A stretch of DNA of 64,000 nucleotides from Iodobacter fluviatilis (GTDB lineage: Bacteria; Pseudomonadota; Gammaproteobacteria; Burkholderiales; Chitinibacteraceae): the NCBI RefSeq assembly GCF_900451195.1, contig NZ_UGHR01000001.1:372001-436000 (forward strand), written 5' to 3'. Positions within the stretch are counted from its first letter, which is position 1. The number at the start of each line of letters is the position of its first letter. Shown here one piece after another: positions 31,554 through 41,014 of the stretch. Under the pieces are notes generated by a model, which did no database searches, was not told the origin of the DNA, and saw nothing but the letters and a program-made list of their open reading frames with translations. A program made the position numbers and the translations under genes.

Positions 31554-34500
31554 TTACCCTCCTGAAAACGCATACTGCTTATCCATCTGGCTCAGCCCCA
31601 GCCCTGCTGATTTATGGATTTTAAGCTGCACGGGGATGCGTTCTTTCAGGGCTTCTACGTGGCTGATGATGCCTATCATTTTGCCGCTGGCGTTGAGGTG
31701 GTCGAGCGCGTCGAGGGCGATTTCTAGGGTTTCGCCGTCCAGCGTGCCAAAGCCTTCATCTAAGAACAGCGAATCAATCGATGTTTTGTGGCTCACCAGA
31801 TCAGACAGCGCCAAGGCCAGCGCTAAGCTGACTAAAAAGCTTTCGCCGCCTGATAATGTTTTGGTGTCTCGTGCCACATCGCCTTGCCATGTGTCGATGA
31901 TCCCCAGCTCCAGCTCGCCTGTGTTTTTTCGCATCAGCTGGTAGCGGCCATGCAGGCGCTCCAGCTGACGGTTGGCCAGATGAATCAGATGATCCAGCGT
32001 TAAGCCCTGTGCAAATTTGCGATATTTTGCACCATCGGCCGAGCCAATCAGGCTGTTAAGGTGCTGCCAGTAATCGTAATCCACACTCATGGCTGCAATC
32101 TCAGCAAACAGCGTGGCTTGGCTGCTGCGCTTTGTATCGTCCCCCAGCAATACCGCGCGAATTTCACCCTGGCGCTGGGCCAGTTGGCTGATTTCTGCGC
32201 TTAGACTGGCCAGCTGCTCATCCAGCTCGGGGGCTTCAAGCGTGGTTTTGGCCTCTGCCTGCAGCGGCGCTAAAATGTGTTCCGCGCTGCCGAGCAGGGT
32301 GTTGGCGGTGATCAGCGCGGTATCGAGCTGCTGTTTGAGCGCGCTGAATACATTGCGCTGATCGTCTTCCAAGCGTGCGGCCATAAATGCGGCTTCGTCT
32401 TGAAAAGGGCTGGCAGCCAGCGCGGCTTGCCATGTACTGCTGGCGTGTTGCAGCTGCTCCTCATGCTCTTGCATGCGTTTTTGCAGGGTGATTTCTCGGC
32501 CCTTTTGCTGGCTTATTTGCTCTTGCAGGCTGCTGATCTGCACGGTGCAAGCGGCTAAATCGGCCTCGGGCTGGGTAGAGTTAGCCTGTGCCGCTTGCGG
32601 GGCTGCGCCCGTTTCCTGCCAGCATCGTTGCCAAGTTTGCTCTAACTGCTCAGCTGCTTTTACCGCTTGTTGCTGGACCATTAAATCTTGTGCCAGCTGT
32701 TGCAACTGTAGCTCTGCGGCTTGCCAGCTTTGCCATAGTGATTCTTGCGCCTGCAGCCATGCTTGGCTGTCCGAAGGCAGCTGATCAGGCAGCGAGCACC
32801 GCAGTGCTTCGGTTTCTGTGCTGATTTGCTCGGCCAGCCTGTTTTTTCTCTGGTTTAAATCTTGCAGATGCGCCTGTGCGTTTTCCAGCTTTTGCGTCAG
32901 CAATTGCAAAGCTTGCTGTTGCTCTGCCAGTTTTTTTTCAGCGGCCAGTCTTACTTTTTGCGCTTCTTCTAGCTGAGCCTTCATTTGGGCTAGCTGGTTT
33001 AAGCGGGTGTCTGCATCCTGCAAGGCTGCGGCGTGTTGCTGGCGGAGTGCGGCTAAATCAGGGGTGTGAGCGGCCAGCTTGTTGCAGAGCAGATGCCATT
33101 GCTGCATCTGCTCTGCGGCGAGTATTGAGCAGTTGTTTTGTTGAGATTCAAGGGCGTTGATTTCGGCTTCCAGCCGGGTGAGATCAAGCTTGAGCGCTTG
33201 CCCCTCTTCAGTGAGCTTTTCCAGCTCGGCCTGTTTGGCCTCCATTGCTGCGGCGGTGGCAGAAACATTCAGCGCTTGGTAATCCAAAATGGCCGGATGC
33301 TCATGAGACCCGCAGAGCGGGCAGGCTTCACCGGCTTGTAATTGCTGGCGATAGGCTTCCAGCCCTTGAATGCGTTGCTCTTGTTCCAGCAGTTTTTTCT
33401 TATCGTTCAGCTGTTGTTTTAAATCGCTGAATGTCAGCCTGAGCGTTGCCAGTGCCTGATTTTTTTGGCTGACCATGGTCTGTTTTTCGGCCAGCGTTGT
33501 GGCCAGTAGTGCAGATTGCTGCTGTGTTTTTTGGCGGCTGATTTCCAGCTCGGCCAGCCTAGCGATATCTGCGCCACGCTCAAGTAAGCTTTGTTTTTGC
33601 TCCCAAAAAGCCGCTTCGTCTTTGCCTGCAAGCAAAGCCTGCCATGCCGCTTGCGCTGTGTTTTCTGCCCGCCCAGCCGCTTGGCTTTCTGCTTGCTGGC
33701 TGCTGACGCTTAGAATGCTTGCCGCGTGTTGCTCAATCAGTGTCTGGATATTTTGCTGATTGATCTCGGCTTCCAGCTTGCTCATCCCGCTTGCGAGGGT
33801 ATTTAAGCTTAAAAACTGCGCCCGCCAGCCCACCAGCTGCTCGCCTAGTTTTGCATGCTCGGGATGTTGGTTGCTGATTAATGCGCTCTGCGCGGCTTGG
33901 GTTTGGGTGAGCCGAGCGCTGCTCTGCTGGCTGAGTTGCATCGCCAGCTGCTGCGCCTGCCAGAGTCTAGCTCGGTGTTCTTCAAGGGCGCTGTTTTGTT
34001 CTGTGCTCAGCTGCACCAGCTCTTGCTTGGTATGGGCGAGTGCCTCTGTGGCTTGGCTTAATGCGCTGTAAGGCACTTGCAGTTTTGCCGCTGGCTCGCT
34101 TCGGGCAAGCTGATCCAGCTGTGGCTGGGCGCGGGCCAGCGCAGCAAGGGCTTCTTGCTGGCGGGTTTGAGCGTCAGCATGCTGACGATTGGCTCTGCTT
34201 AGCGCTTCGCGCCACTGGCGATTAATTTGCACCTGGCTGAGCTGGCTTTGCAAGGCTTGCCCAGCATGGGCTAAGTCATTCGCTTCTTGGTTTAAGTTGC
34301 TGCGCTGCTCATCACTCAGCAGCTCTACACCGGAAGCCCTGGCGCGCAGCTGATCGAGCGCTTGCTTGCTGCTGCGGGTTTGCTCGAATACAGATTGTGA
34401 AATCTGGCCGTAAATATCGGTGCCGGTCAGCTCTTCTAAAAGCTCGGCTCGCTCGTTGGCGGCGGCATTTAAAAAGGCCGCAAAGCCACCCTGTGCCAGT

Positions 34501-34952
34501 AGCATGGATTTGGTAAAGCGGCCAAAATCAAGGCCGGTCAGGGCCTCGGTGAGTCTGAGCTTTTCATTGATTTTATCGGTGAGAATTTGCCCACTGGCGT
34601 CTGCCAGCTCCACTCTGGGCGCTTGCAATGCGCCGCTGGCCAGATTACGCGCACGGCGCTGACTCCAGAAAGCGCGATAGCGGCTGCCTTTCACTTCAAA
34701 CTCCACTTCTGCAAGGCAATCACTGGTATGGCGAGTCATCAGCTCATTGCTGCTGGCCGAAATGCTGCTCATGCGCGGAGTTTGGTGATAAAGCGCCAAG
34801 CAAATGGCATCCAGCAGGGTGGTTTTACCCGCGCCGGTAGGGCCGGTAATGGCAAACAGGCCGTTATCTTTAAAGGGCGCGGCAGTGAAATCGATTTTCC
34901 ACTCACCTTTTAATGAATTCAGGTTTTTTAAACGCAGGCTAAGCAGCTTCAT
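31554..34952 (-). CDS. sbcC: Exonuclease subunit SbcC (SMC-like ATPase)
   Basis: This is a 1,132-residue protein. Walker A is at residues 37-45 (GPTGAGKTT). Two long coiled-coil arms flank the zinc hook CPLCGSHEHP at about residue 545. The C-terminal lobe has the ABC signature TLSGGESFLVSLALALALSD and Walker B SLFLDEGFGTLDGETL. Family knowledge: with SbcD it cleaves DNA hairpins and protein-blocked ends, and it restricts long palindromes. It overlaps sbcD by four bases (ATGA). Length and motif order are normal. Confidence 0.95.
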   Translation of the reverse strand: MKLLSLRLKNLNSLKGEWKIDFTAAPFKDNGLFAITGPTGAGKTTLLDAICLALYHQTPRMSSISASSNELMTRHTSDCLAEVEFEVKGSRYRAFWSQRRARNLASGALQAPRVELADASGQILTDKINEKLRLTEALTGLDFGRFTKSMLLAQGGFAAFLNAAANERAELLEELTGTDIYGQISQSVFEQTRSSKQALDQLRARASGVELLSDEQRSNLNQEANDLAHAGQALQSQLSQVQINRQWREALSRANRQHADAQTRQQEALAALARAQPQLDQLARSEPAAKLQVPYSALSQATEALAHTKQELVQLSTEQNSALEEHRARLWQAQQLAMQLSQQSSARLTQTQAAQSALISNQHPEHAKLGEQLVGWRAQFLSLNTLASGMSKLEAEINQQNIQTLIEQHAASILSVSSQQAESQAAGRAENTAQAAWQALLAGKDEAAFWEQKQSLLERGADIARLAELEISRQKTQQQSALLATTLAEKQTMVSQKNQALATLRLTFSDLKQQLNDKKKLLEQEQRIQGLEAYRQQLQAGEACPLCGSHEHPAILDYQALNVSATAAAMEAKQAELEKLTEEGQALKLDLTRLEAEINALESQQNNCSILAAEQMQQWHLLCNKLAAHTPDLAALRQQHAAALQDADTRLNQLAQMKAQLEEAQKVRLAAEKKLAEQQQALQLLTQKLENAQAHLQDLNQRKNRLAEQISTETEALRCSLPDQLPSDSQAWLQAQESLWQSWQAAELQLQQLAQDLMVQQQAVKAAEQLEQTWQRCWQETGAAPQAAQANSTQPEADLAACTVQISSLQEQISQQKGREITLQKRMQEHEEQLQHASSTWQAALAASPFQDEAAFMAARLEDDQRNVFSALKQQLDTALITANTLLGSAEHILAPLQAEAKTTLEAPELDEQLASLSAEISQLAQRQGEIRAVLLGDDTKRSSQATLFAEIAAMSVDYDYWQHLNSLIGSADGAKYRKFAQGLTLDHLIHLANRQLERLHGRYQLMRKNTGELELGIIDTWQGDVARDTKTLSGGESFLVSLALALALSDLVSHKTSIDSLFLDEGFGTLDGETLEIALDALDHLNASGKMIGIISHVEALKERIPVQLKIHKSAGLGLSQMDKQYAFSGG

Positions 34953-36160
34953 GCCTTGGCCTCCTGCAATAAGGTGACGGTTTGTGCATAGCGTTTTTCC
35001 AGCTCGATTAGGAGCGGCGCTTCGATTTCTTCGCTGGCGATGCGCTGGGCAAAGACATCGGCAGGGCTTAGCTCGGCCAGCGTTTCCTTGCTGTCTGCTT
35101 GCCAGGTACTGGCCGCATTGCCGCGCTCTCTGCGGATGCGCAGCACTTCTATTTGCGTGTCTTTAGTCAGCACTTCTATGCGGCTTTGTAAGTCGCTGAG
35201 GTAATCATCGCTACTGACCAGCACTTCCAGCCAGATTGATTCGTTTTTTTCAAGGGCGCTGATGGCCGATTCCAACTCGGCCAGATTGCCGCGCAGAGAG
35301 ATCAGTTGCTGGGAGCGGGGGATGGCGAGCGGCTCAACCGCTTGCAGGCCCTGATGATCTAAGCTAACCAGCAGTACTTCTTTGGCCTGCTTGGCTTCAT
35401 CAAAGCTCAGTGGAATCGGCGAGCCGCAGTAGCGGATATGCTCAAAGCCGCCGACTTTTTGCGGGCGATGAATATGTCCCAGCGCAATATAGTCAGCAGG
35501 TGGAAAGGCGCTGGTGGGGAAGGCTTCTAGTGCGCCAACATAAATCTCTCTTACCGATTCACTGGCGCTTGCGCCAACAGTGGTGAGATGGCCGGTGGCG
35601 ATAATGGGCAGGGTGGGCAATCCAAGCTGGTTTCGCTCATCCAGAGCACGCTGATACAGCGTTTGATAGTGCTGAAAAATACCTGCTTGCAAGCTGAGCT
35701 GCTTTTCATCGCTGCTTTGCCCCGCCACACTTTGCTGCACATCGCGTGCGCGGATAAAGGGAATCGCGCATAACACCGCCCCGGCGCTGCCGTCTTTTTG
35801 CTTGAGCAGCAAAACCTGTTCGCCTGCATCTGCAGCCACGCCTGGAATCACGCTGGTGTTTAGCTCAGCAAGCAGCGATTTGCTTTCGCCTAAAGTAGCT
35901 ACCGAGTCATGATTACCACCCAAAATAATCAGCCTCGCGCCGGTTTTGCTGAGGGCCACAATAAAGTGGTTGTAAAGCTCGCGCGCATAGCTGGGCGGCG
36001 AGCCTGTATCAAAAATATCCCCAGCCACCAAAATAGCATCGGCATTGTGGGTGATTGCGCTTGCCAGCAGCCAGTCTAAAAAAGCCTGATGCTCAGCCTG
36101 GCGCGTCTTGCCCATAAAATGCTGGCCCAGATGCCAGTCCGAGGTGTGGATGATTTTCAT
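34949..36160 (-). CDS. sbcD: Exonuclease subunit SbcD (calcineurin-like nuclease)
   Basis: This is a 403-residue protein from ATG 36160, where the family start MKIIHTSDWHLGQHFMGKTR begins. An upstream GTG would add 24 unlikely residues. Phosphoesterase motifs are DWHLG, VAGDIFD, LGGNHD, ATGHL and ALGHIH, supplying the two-manganese site. The C-terminal part is the SbcD-specific cap. No good ribosome site precedes the ATG. It forms an operon with sbcC by a four-base overlap. Confidence 0.95.
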   Translation of the reverse strand: MKIIHTSDWHLGQHFMGKTRQAEHQAFLDWLLASAITHNADAILVAGDIFDTGSPPSYARELYNHFIVALSKTGARLIILGGNHDSVATLGESKSLLAELNTSVIPGVAADAGEQVLLLKQKDGSAGAVLCAIPFIRARDVQQSVAGQSSDEKQLSLQAGIFQHYQTLYQRALDERNQLGLPTLPIIATGHLTTVGASASESVREIYVGALEAFPTSAFPPADYIALGHIHRPQKVGGFEHIRYCGSPIPLSFDEAKQAKEVLLVSLDHQGLQAVEPLAIPRSQQLISLRGNLAELESAISALEKNESIWLEVLVSSDDYLSDLQSRIEVLTKDTQIEVLRIRRERGNAASTWQADSKETLAELSPADVFAQRIASEEIEAPLLIELEKRYAQTVTLLQEAKA

Positions 36161-36239
36161 GTGTGGGGAGTGGTGATTCAGGATGAAGGAGATTATGAAG
36201 GCTGGCGGGGAGGGTGTCTTGCTTACAGGCACTAAAACC

Positions 36240-36291
36240 CAAATCTTGAACCACTTCGGCCCCAGAGAACACGGAGTTTCACGGAGGAAAA
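36240..36291. repeat. Short dispersed repeat (AAATCTTGAACCAC / CAGAGAACACGGAG type)
   Basis: AAATCTTGAACCAC followed by CAGAGAACACGGAGTTTCAC recurs in related form at 46009-46108, and partly near 18690-18730 in reverse (CTCTGTGCCCTCCGTGTTTC). It lies just upstream of sbcD and contains no gene. Confidence 0.55.
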
Positions 36292-36349
36292 CATGACTTG
36301 AGTTCAGTTATTTTTTAGGTTTTGAATGTGTTAAAACCCTGTTATTAGG

Positions 36350-36604
36350 ATTCGTATCACTGCTCATGGCACGGGGCTTAAATCACCCCTTGAAACACGC
36401 AAGCTCCGAACAAGCGGGGCGGGGGATCGCTTGGGAGCGAGGCAGCGAGCCAATCCCGCCTGCCGCCGACTCGATTGTCCGCAGCGCAGGGGCTTTCGTG
36501 TTTCGTGGGGCTGCCTTCTTTGGCCTCGTTTCTTGGCCGTTCAAGAAAGGAAGGCCCCTGCGGGGGCAACCGCTCCAAAATTAACGTGCCGAAGGCACTA
36601 AAAA
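36350..36604 (+). repeat. Dispersed ~260-bp intergenic repeat, copy C
   Basis: Its blocks in order are ATTCGTATCACTGCTCATGG, CACGGGGCTTAAATCACCCC, CAAGCGGGGCGGGGG, CTCGATTGTCCGCAGCGCAG, TTTCGTGTTTCGTGGGGC, GGCCGTTCAAGAAAGGAAGG and the terminal CGTGCCGAAGGCACTAAAAA. It lies between sbcD and the YkgJ-type gene. Confidence 0.88.
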
Positions 36605-36641
36605 GATGATCTCTGCGTAACATCAGTTCTCTAATCTAACA

Positions 36642-36986
36642 TCAGCAAAATACTTCGGCAGTTTCTTTGGGCTGATCAATAATCGGGCTTAGATTGTAAG
36701 CCTGCCTCGCCTTATTACATTGCTCATCCCCTGCCATAACTTCTTTGCACGTGCTGGAGCGCTGCTCATAGATGCTGCAGCTCACCGCTTCTCCTATTTT
36801 TCCTGTTAAGGCCACGCAGCGGCTAGGGTGGTGGTCTGTGCCGCGCATGGCAACATAAATAGAATGGATGGGGATGGTTAAGCGGGCTGGCACGCTGCCG
36901 CCCTGGGCCGCATCGCTTTCACCCCAATAGAATGAAACCCTGTAATGGGCGCAGCATGCGCCACAGTTTTGGCAATGATCGCTCAT
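36642..36986 (-). CDS. YkgJ-family cysteine cluster protein
   Basis: This 114-residue protein carries the cysteine pattern of the YkgJ/Fe-S-or-zinc cluster family: CQNCGACCAHYRVSFYWGE at the start, then SRCVALTG, VSCSIYEQRSSTCKEV, QCNKARQ and a terminal C. Family members are small cytoplasmic proteins presumed to bind a metal or Fe-S cluster, with no defined reaction. It is transcribed away from hutD with a 90-base divergent gap. The stop is close to the end of repeat copy C. Confidence 0.85.
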   Translation of the reverse strand: MSDHCQNCGACCAHYRVSFYWGESDAAQGGSVPARLTIPIHSIYVAMRGTDHHPSRCVALTGKIGEAVSCSIYEQRSSTCKEVMAGDEQCNKARQAYNLSPIIDQPKETAEVFC

Positions 36987-37076
36987 GTTCTGTATTTGAG
37001 TCTGCTGATCAGATGATGATGGTTGTCAGGTTTTAGACAGTGTATTGTGGATTAACTTAAATAGGTGAAATTTAAA

Positions 37077-37667
37077 ATGCCCAAAATAATACAAAAAAAA
37101 GATTTACCCGTGCAAGCTTGGAAAAACGGTGGAGGGGTGACGTCAGAAATTGTTATTTTTCCGAAAGAGGCATCGCTGGATCATTTTGACTGGCGTATCA
37201 GCATGGCTACGATCGGGCTTGATGGAGGCTTTTCAGAATTTGCAGGTGTAGATCGCAGCCTCGCTATGGTTGCGGGAAAGGGGGTCAGCCTGCAATTTGG
37301 CAAGGGTGGGCCGCAGACTCTGATGCCCAAAGATCAGCCGCTGCGTTTTGCCGGCGAGGCTAAGGTGTATGCCCGTCTGTTGCAGGGCGAAGTGATTGAT
37401 TTTAATGTGATGACAAGGCGTAGCAGCTATCGCCATTTATTGCGCCAGCAGGTGTTCAGCATGCCGGAAACATGGGCTTTTGCGGGTGAAAGTGGCCTGT
37501 TATTTTTGGCCGGAGGTGAATCTGTTTTATGCCAGAAGGGCGGGCAGCAGTTTGTTTTAAAGGCGATGGATAGCTTGTTGTTAAGTGCTGACGATGCAGG
37601 TGAATGGCTTTTGGTGCCTTATGGGGAGGTGTGTCTCTTTTTTACTGATTTAATTAAAGTTGATTGA
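37077..37667 (+). CDS. HutD/Ves family protein
   Basis: This is a 196-residue protein from ATG 37077 with AGGTG nine bases ahead. A GTG four codons upstream overlaps that ribosome site. The N-terminal block DLPVQAWKNGGGVTSEIVIF and the later FDWRISMATIGLDGGFSEF and GVDRSLAMVAG are the family signature of the HutD/Ves double-cupin fold. HutD is linked to histidine utilisation in pseudomonads, but no hut genes are nearby, so the Ves label (environmental stress-induced) is equally possible. It is a single gene. Confidence 0.85.
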   Translation: MPKIIQKKDLPVQAWKNGGGVTSEIVIFPKEASLDHFDWRISMATIGLDGGFSEFAGVDRSLAMVAGKGVSLQFGKGGPQTLMPKDQPLRFAGEAKVYARLLQGEVIDFNVMTRRSSYRHLLRQQVFSMPETWAFAGESGLLFLAGGESVLCQKGGQQFVLKAMDSLLLSADDAGEWLLVPYGEVCLFFTDLIKVD

Positions 37668-37686
37668 GCGCTTAAATAAATTTCTT

Positions 37687-37825
37687 AATAAGTAATTATG
37701 CTTACAATAATTTATGTATTTACTTTCTAATTAATTAGAGTTTTCTTTCTTGATTATTTAAATATGTTTATTTAAATAAATCATAAGCACATAATGATGT
37801 TCTAATTTTGTAAGCATTACTTATT
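37687..37825. promoter_or_regulatory. Long-range inverted repeat in the collagenase promoter region
   Basis: AATAAGTAAT-TAT-GCTTACAA (37687-37707) and TTGTAAGCATTACTTATT (37808-37825) are complementary apart from a three-base insertion. They are separated by 100 bases of very AT-rich DNA. The second arm ends directly at the GGAGC ribosome site of the collagenase gene, so it could be a regulator-binding pair or an RNA fold that controls translation. Confidence 0.45.
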
Positions 37826-37836
37826 GGAGCTGACTT

Positions 37837-40611
37837 ATGCGCATTAAAAAAGTAATAAATAAGCGAAGCACGCAGGCTGGCGTATTGGCAATTGCTCTTG
37901 CCAGCATCATGGCTGCATGTGTGACAACGGGAGGCGAAAACACGGCAGAATCTGCTCCGCCACCCGCTGCCAGCCAGCAGGGGAATTCAGAGCATGCCCC
38001 TGTTTTGGGTGAGCCTCCCAGCCATCCGTTTGGCCTGCCGCCACAGGCTGGCGCAAAAGGAGGGTCTGATCATCCGCAGGTATCTGCTCTGCAAAAAGGC
38101 GTGGCGGCAGCGCCGCTTTATGCTGAATGCGATCAGCGATTGTTTTCTTTATCGGGCGCGGCACTGGCCAGCTATGTGGCAACGGTGGAAGGGCGTTGTA
38201 TTAACCGACTTTTTGAGGCCGATGCGGCAACTTACCCGGTAATTTCGGCTGCAAATATGCAGGCCGTGGCAAAAGAAGCTCGCTTGCGCGCTCGCCAGTG
38301 GAACCCGGCCAAGCCCAATGGGCTCTGGCCATTGGCTACTTTTTTAAAAGCGGGCTATTTCACCCAGTACAGCCATGCCAGAGAAGTGGGCGAATATGGG
38401 CGCACGGTGGATCAGCCCGTTATGCAGGTGGTGAGTGCGCTGGCAGATAATCCGGCGATCTGGTTAAACCCAGCAGAGGATGAATCTCAATCCAGTGAGG
38501 CATGGGAGCGCCAGAATGATGCGCGCCAAAGTGTCAGCGAAACCATGATTCTGGCCGATTCGGTACGTCAGCCTGAATATGCATTGCCATTATTAAGCGC
38601 TTTTTTTGGCCGCTATCAGGGGCAGTTTAAGCAAAGCTATGCTCAATATGCTTTGCATCCTATGCAAACTACTTTGTTTAATTTGCATAGCCAGGGTGGC
38701 TTTGATCAAAAAGTTGAAGCAGGTCAGCTTGATGGATTAGTTAAGTCTCTGGCGGCGATTGTGCGCCAGGGCCGCTCTGCTTTTGCAGATGAGCAGATGT
38801 TTTTAAATACACTGCGTGAAACCGGCCGTTTTATGCTTTACCCAAGAACCACGCCGATTGCTGAGCCTGCGGTGGCTGGGCATCTAAATGCAGAGCGTTA
38901 TTCTGCAGCATGGGCCGAGGCGGTTTATGCGCTGAAAAAAATCGCCAAAGTGCCTTGCGATCGATACAACATTTGCAATGCCGAAGCTGAGCTTAAAGCC
39001 CGCTTATTTCCTAATCGCTGGTCATTTGACAATGGCAATTTGGTTTTTGAAACGCCGCTTAGCCGCAAGCAGGTAGAGCCGCTTTATTACGCCATGAAGC
39101 AGGTTGAGGCTCAGCTTAAGCGGGTAAGTGGCGTAAGCCAGCCGGTAAAAGATGATCCGAATGCACGTTTACGCATGGTGATTTACGGTACAAAAACCGA
39201 TTACGGCCGCTACCAGGGCTTACTCAATGATTTATCTACCGATAACGGGGGTATTTATATTGAAAACGGCGCTACTTTTTATACCTTTGAGCGCACCAGC
39301 CAGGAAAGCACACTGTCTTTAGAAGAGCTGGTTCGCCACGAATACGTGCATTATTTATCGGGCCGCTTTATTCAGCCGGGTATGTGGGGCTCCAGCGAAT
39401 TCTTCCGCGACAGCCGCCGTATGCCTTGGTATGACGAAGGCTTTGCCGAGTTTATGGCGTGGAGCACCTCGCGTGAGGGCATTAAAGTACGTGGCCATGT
39501 AGTGGATGTCGTGGCAAATAACTGGCCAGCTAGTTTTCAGACGCCAGCGCAAATTATGCGTTCAAGCTATAGCGATGGCTGGGATTTTTACAGCCATTCG
39601 GCGCTGTGGTTCTATTTCTTGCATCGCAATGAGCCGGGCCTTCTGGCTGATGTATTGCAGCAATTGCGTAACGATGATGTAAAAGGCTTTGATGCATTGG
39701 TGAAACGCCTTGGCGCAGATGCGGCTTTAAGTGCACGCTTTAAAGACTTTGTAGGGCAGCAAGTTGCATTGCAAAAGGCAGGTCAGCTGGGGGATACCTC
39801 TACCATCGAGGGCCAAGATTGGCTGGCGCAATCGGCATGGCAGCTCAGTGATGTGGCGCATATTCAATCCTTAATGGGCAAAGTGCTGCCGCTGGCCTGC
39901 CGTGTATGGGCAGAGGGCGCGGGCAGTGAGCTGCGTCGTTTTGAATGCACAGGTCAAACCGCTATTCGTGCCAGTACGCTGACAGCAGCACATCAGGAAA
40001 GCGATGTATTGCTGAATAATGCACTGAAAAACTTGCAAGGCAGCGCCAATAATATGCTGGCGCTTAATTGCTTTGCCAGCGATTATCAGCTGGATGCGCA
40101 TCGTGCAGCGCTGCGCTGCGAAGGCCCGCTAGCCAATGGCACTGGGCCAAGCCCAACGGCTGTGCCTACTGCGCCGCCAACACGCCCAACTGCAACGCCT
40201 GTGCCGACCAGCCCGCCAACTCGTCCAACGGCGGTGCCAACATCTGTGCCGACCAGCCCGCCAACCCGGCCTACCGCAGTGCCAACTACGGTGCCAACCT
40301 TGCCGCCTGTTAATCCAAATAATCTGGCCTTGCTACAAACACGCTTTAGCAGTGCTGGGCGCTGTCTGCGGGTTATATTGGCCGCTAATCAACAGGTCGA
40401 TCGCTTTGTGCTGGTGAATTCAGCCAAGCTGGGGCGGATTAATTTTGCAGAATATGGCAGCTTCACCTACCGCCGCGATGCCGATCAAGCAGGGCTGGCA
40501 GACAGCATTACTGTTCGCCTGCAGCGCGGTACGCAATTTAAAGATATCCGAGTGGTGCTGGATGCAAAACCTGTGAATCAAAGTGAAGAGGCCTGCTGGG
40601 CCGGGGCTTAA
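37837..40611 (+). CDS. Collagenase-type metallopeptidase (M9 family), lipidated
   Basis: This is a 924-residue protein. The N terminus ends in lipobox IMAAC (Cys about 28), followed by a Pro/Ala-rich linker. The M9 activator and peptidase modules cover about residues 90-660, with the zinc motif HEYVHYL (about 501-507) and the downstream glutamate in WYDEGFAEFMAWS. A Thr/Pro-rich linker (repeated PTSPPTRPTAVP, about 770-825) joins a C-terminal domain of about 100 residues that I do not recognise. Family knowledge: M9 enzymes degrade collagen. The lipobox suggests membrane anchoring before or instead of release. It is preceded by GGAGC and followed by a terminator. Confidence 0.88.
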   Translation: MRIKKVINKRSTQAGVLAIALASIMAACVTTGGENTAESAPPPAASQQGNSEHAPVLGEPPSHPFGLPPQAGAKGGSDHPQVSALQKGVAAAPLYAECDQRLFSLSGAALASYVATVEGRCINRLFEADAATYPVISAANMQAVAKEARLRARQWNPAKPNGLWPLATFLKAGYFTQYSHAREVGEYGRTVDQPVMQVVSALADNPAIWLNPAEDESQSSEAWERQNDARQSVSETMILADSVRQPEYALPLLSAFFGRYQGQFKQSYAQYALHPMQTTLFNLHSQGGFDQKVEAGQLDGLVKSLAAIVRQGRSAFADEQMFLNTLRETGRFMLYPRTTPIAEPAVAGHLNAERYSAAWAEAVYALKKIAKVPCDRYNICNAEAELKARLFPNRWSFDNGNLVFETPLSRKQVEPLYYAMKQVEAQLKRVSGVSQPVKDDPNARLRMVIYGTKTDYGRYQGLLNDLSTDNGGIYIENGATFYTFERTSQESTLSLEELVRHEYVHYLSGRFIQPGMWGSSEFFRDSRRMPWYDEGFAEFMAWSTSREGIKVRGHVVDVVANNWPASFQTPAQIMRSSYSDGWDFYSHSALWFYFLHRNEPGLLADVLQQLRNDDVKGFDALVKRLGADAALSARFKDFVGQQVALQKAGQLGDTSTIEGQDWLAQSAWQLSDVAHIQSLMGKVLPLACRVWAEGAGSELRRFECTGQTAIRASTLTAAHQESDVLLNNALKNLQGSANNMLALNCFASDYQLDAHRAALRCEGPLANGTGPSPTAVPTAPPTRPTATPVPTSPPTRPTAVPTSVPTSPPTRPTAVPTTVPTLPPVNPNNLALLQTRFSSAGRCLRVILAANQQVDRFVLVNSAKLGRINFAEYGSFTYRRDADQAGLADSITVRLQRGTQFKDIRVVLDAKPVNQSEEACWAGA

Positions 40612-40620
40612 GCGTATTGG

Positions 40621-40657
40621 ATGAAATCAGGGCAGGTGTAGCCCTGGTTTCATTTTT
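40621..40657 (+). terminator. Rho-independent terminator after collagenase gene
   Basis: ATGAAATCAGGGC and GCCCTGGTTTCAT arms (one mismatch) around a 7-base loop are followed by six T residues. Confidence 0.85.
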
Positions 40658-40710
40658 TATTGCAGAGCATCATTTGCCAGATCGGCGTTTATTCTGGGTT
40701 TTATTACCAT

Positions 40711-40748
40711 AAACAGCCTTGCGCATGAGGACATATCAAGGCTGTTTT
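40711..40748. terminator. Second hairpin with T run upstream of transporter cluster
   Basis: AAACAGCCTTG and CAAGGCTGTTT form an 11-bp perfect stem with a 15-base loop and TTTTT beyond. It probably insulates the transporter cluster from upstream transcription. Confidence 0.6.
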
Positions 40749-40912
40749 TAACCCCTTGCGTGGGTGTTTAATGGTTTTAACTGCTTGTAATAAAAGATTT
40801 TTTAGTGCTTTTAAATTGGCCGTTAAGCAAGGGTTATGAATGAAAAAATGGCCCCGCTTCAGTAAGCCCATGGCTTGACAGCCCACCGCTGCACGGCCGA
40901 AGATGCCCCACT

Positions 40913-40993
40913 ATGCTGAATCTGACCCGCGTTTATTTTTCTTATTATTATCTGGCTTGCCCACTGGCAGCCCGATGGGTCGCGTTCATTTAA
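40913..40993 (+). CDS. Tyrosine-rich leader peptide of transporter 1
   Basis: This is a 26-residue ORF starting at ATG 40913. Its centre reads VYFSYYYLAC, that is Tyr-Phe-Ser-Tyr-Tyr-Tyr from codons 8-13 (TAT TTT TCT TAT TAT TAT). It ends 21 bases before the strong hairpin at 41015 and 105 bases before the transporter start. Such a run of regulatory codons is the hallmark of an attenuation leader. The ribosome site is weak (GAAG with about 10-base spacing), which is the main doubt. The inferred signal is charged tyrosyl-tRNA. Confidence 0.55.
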   Translation: MLNLTRVYFSYYYLACPLAARWVAFI

Positions 40994-41014
40994 AGTACAC
41001 AGAATGAACCATCC

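Noticed and set aside
31183..31624. Several ORFs downstream of sbcC and inside repeat copy B
   Set aside because: They translate the dispersed repeat. The same nonsense peptides arise from copies A, C and D, and frames shift between copies.
40068..40417. Cys/Asn-rich and Arg-rich ORFs in the collagenase linker region
   Set aside because: They are out-of-frame readings of the Thr/Pro repeat linker of the collagenase gene.
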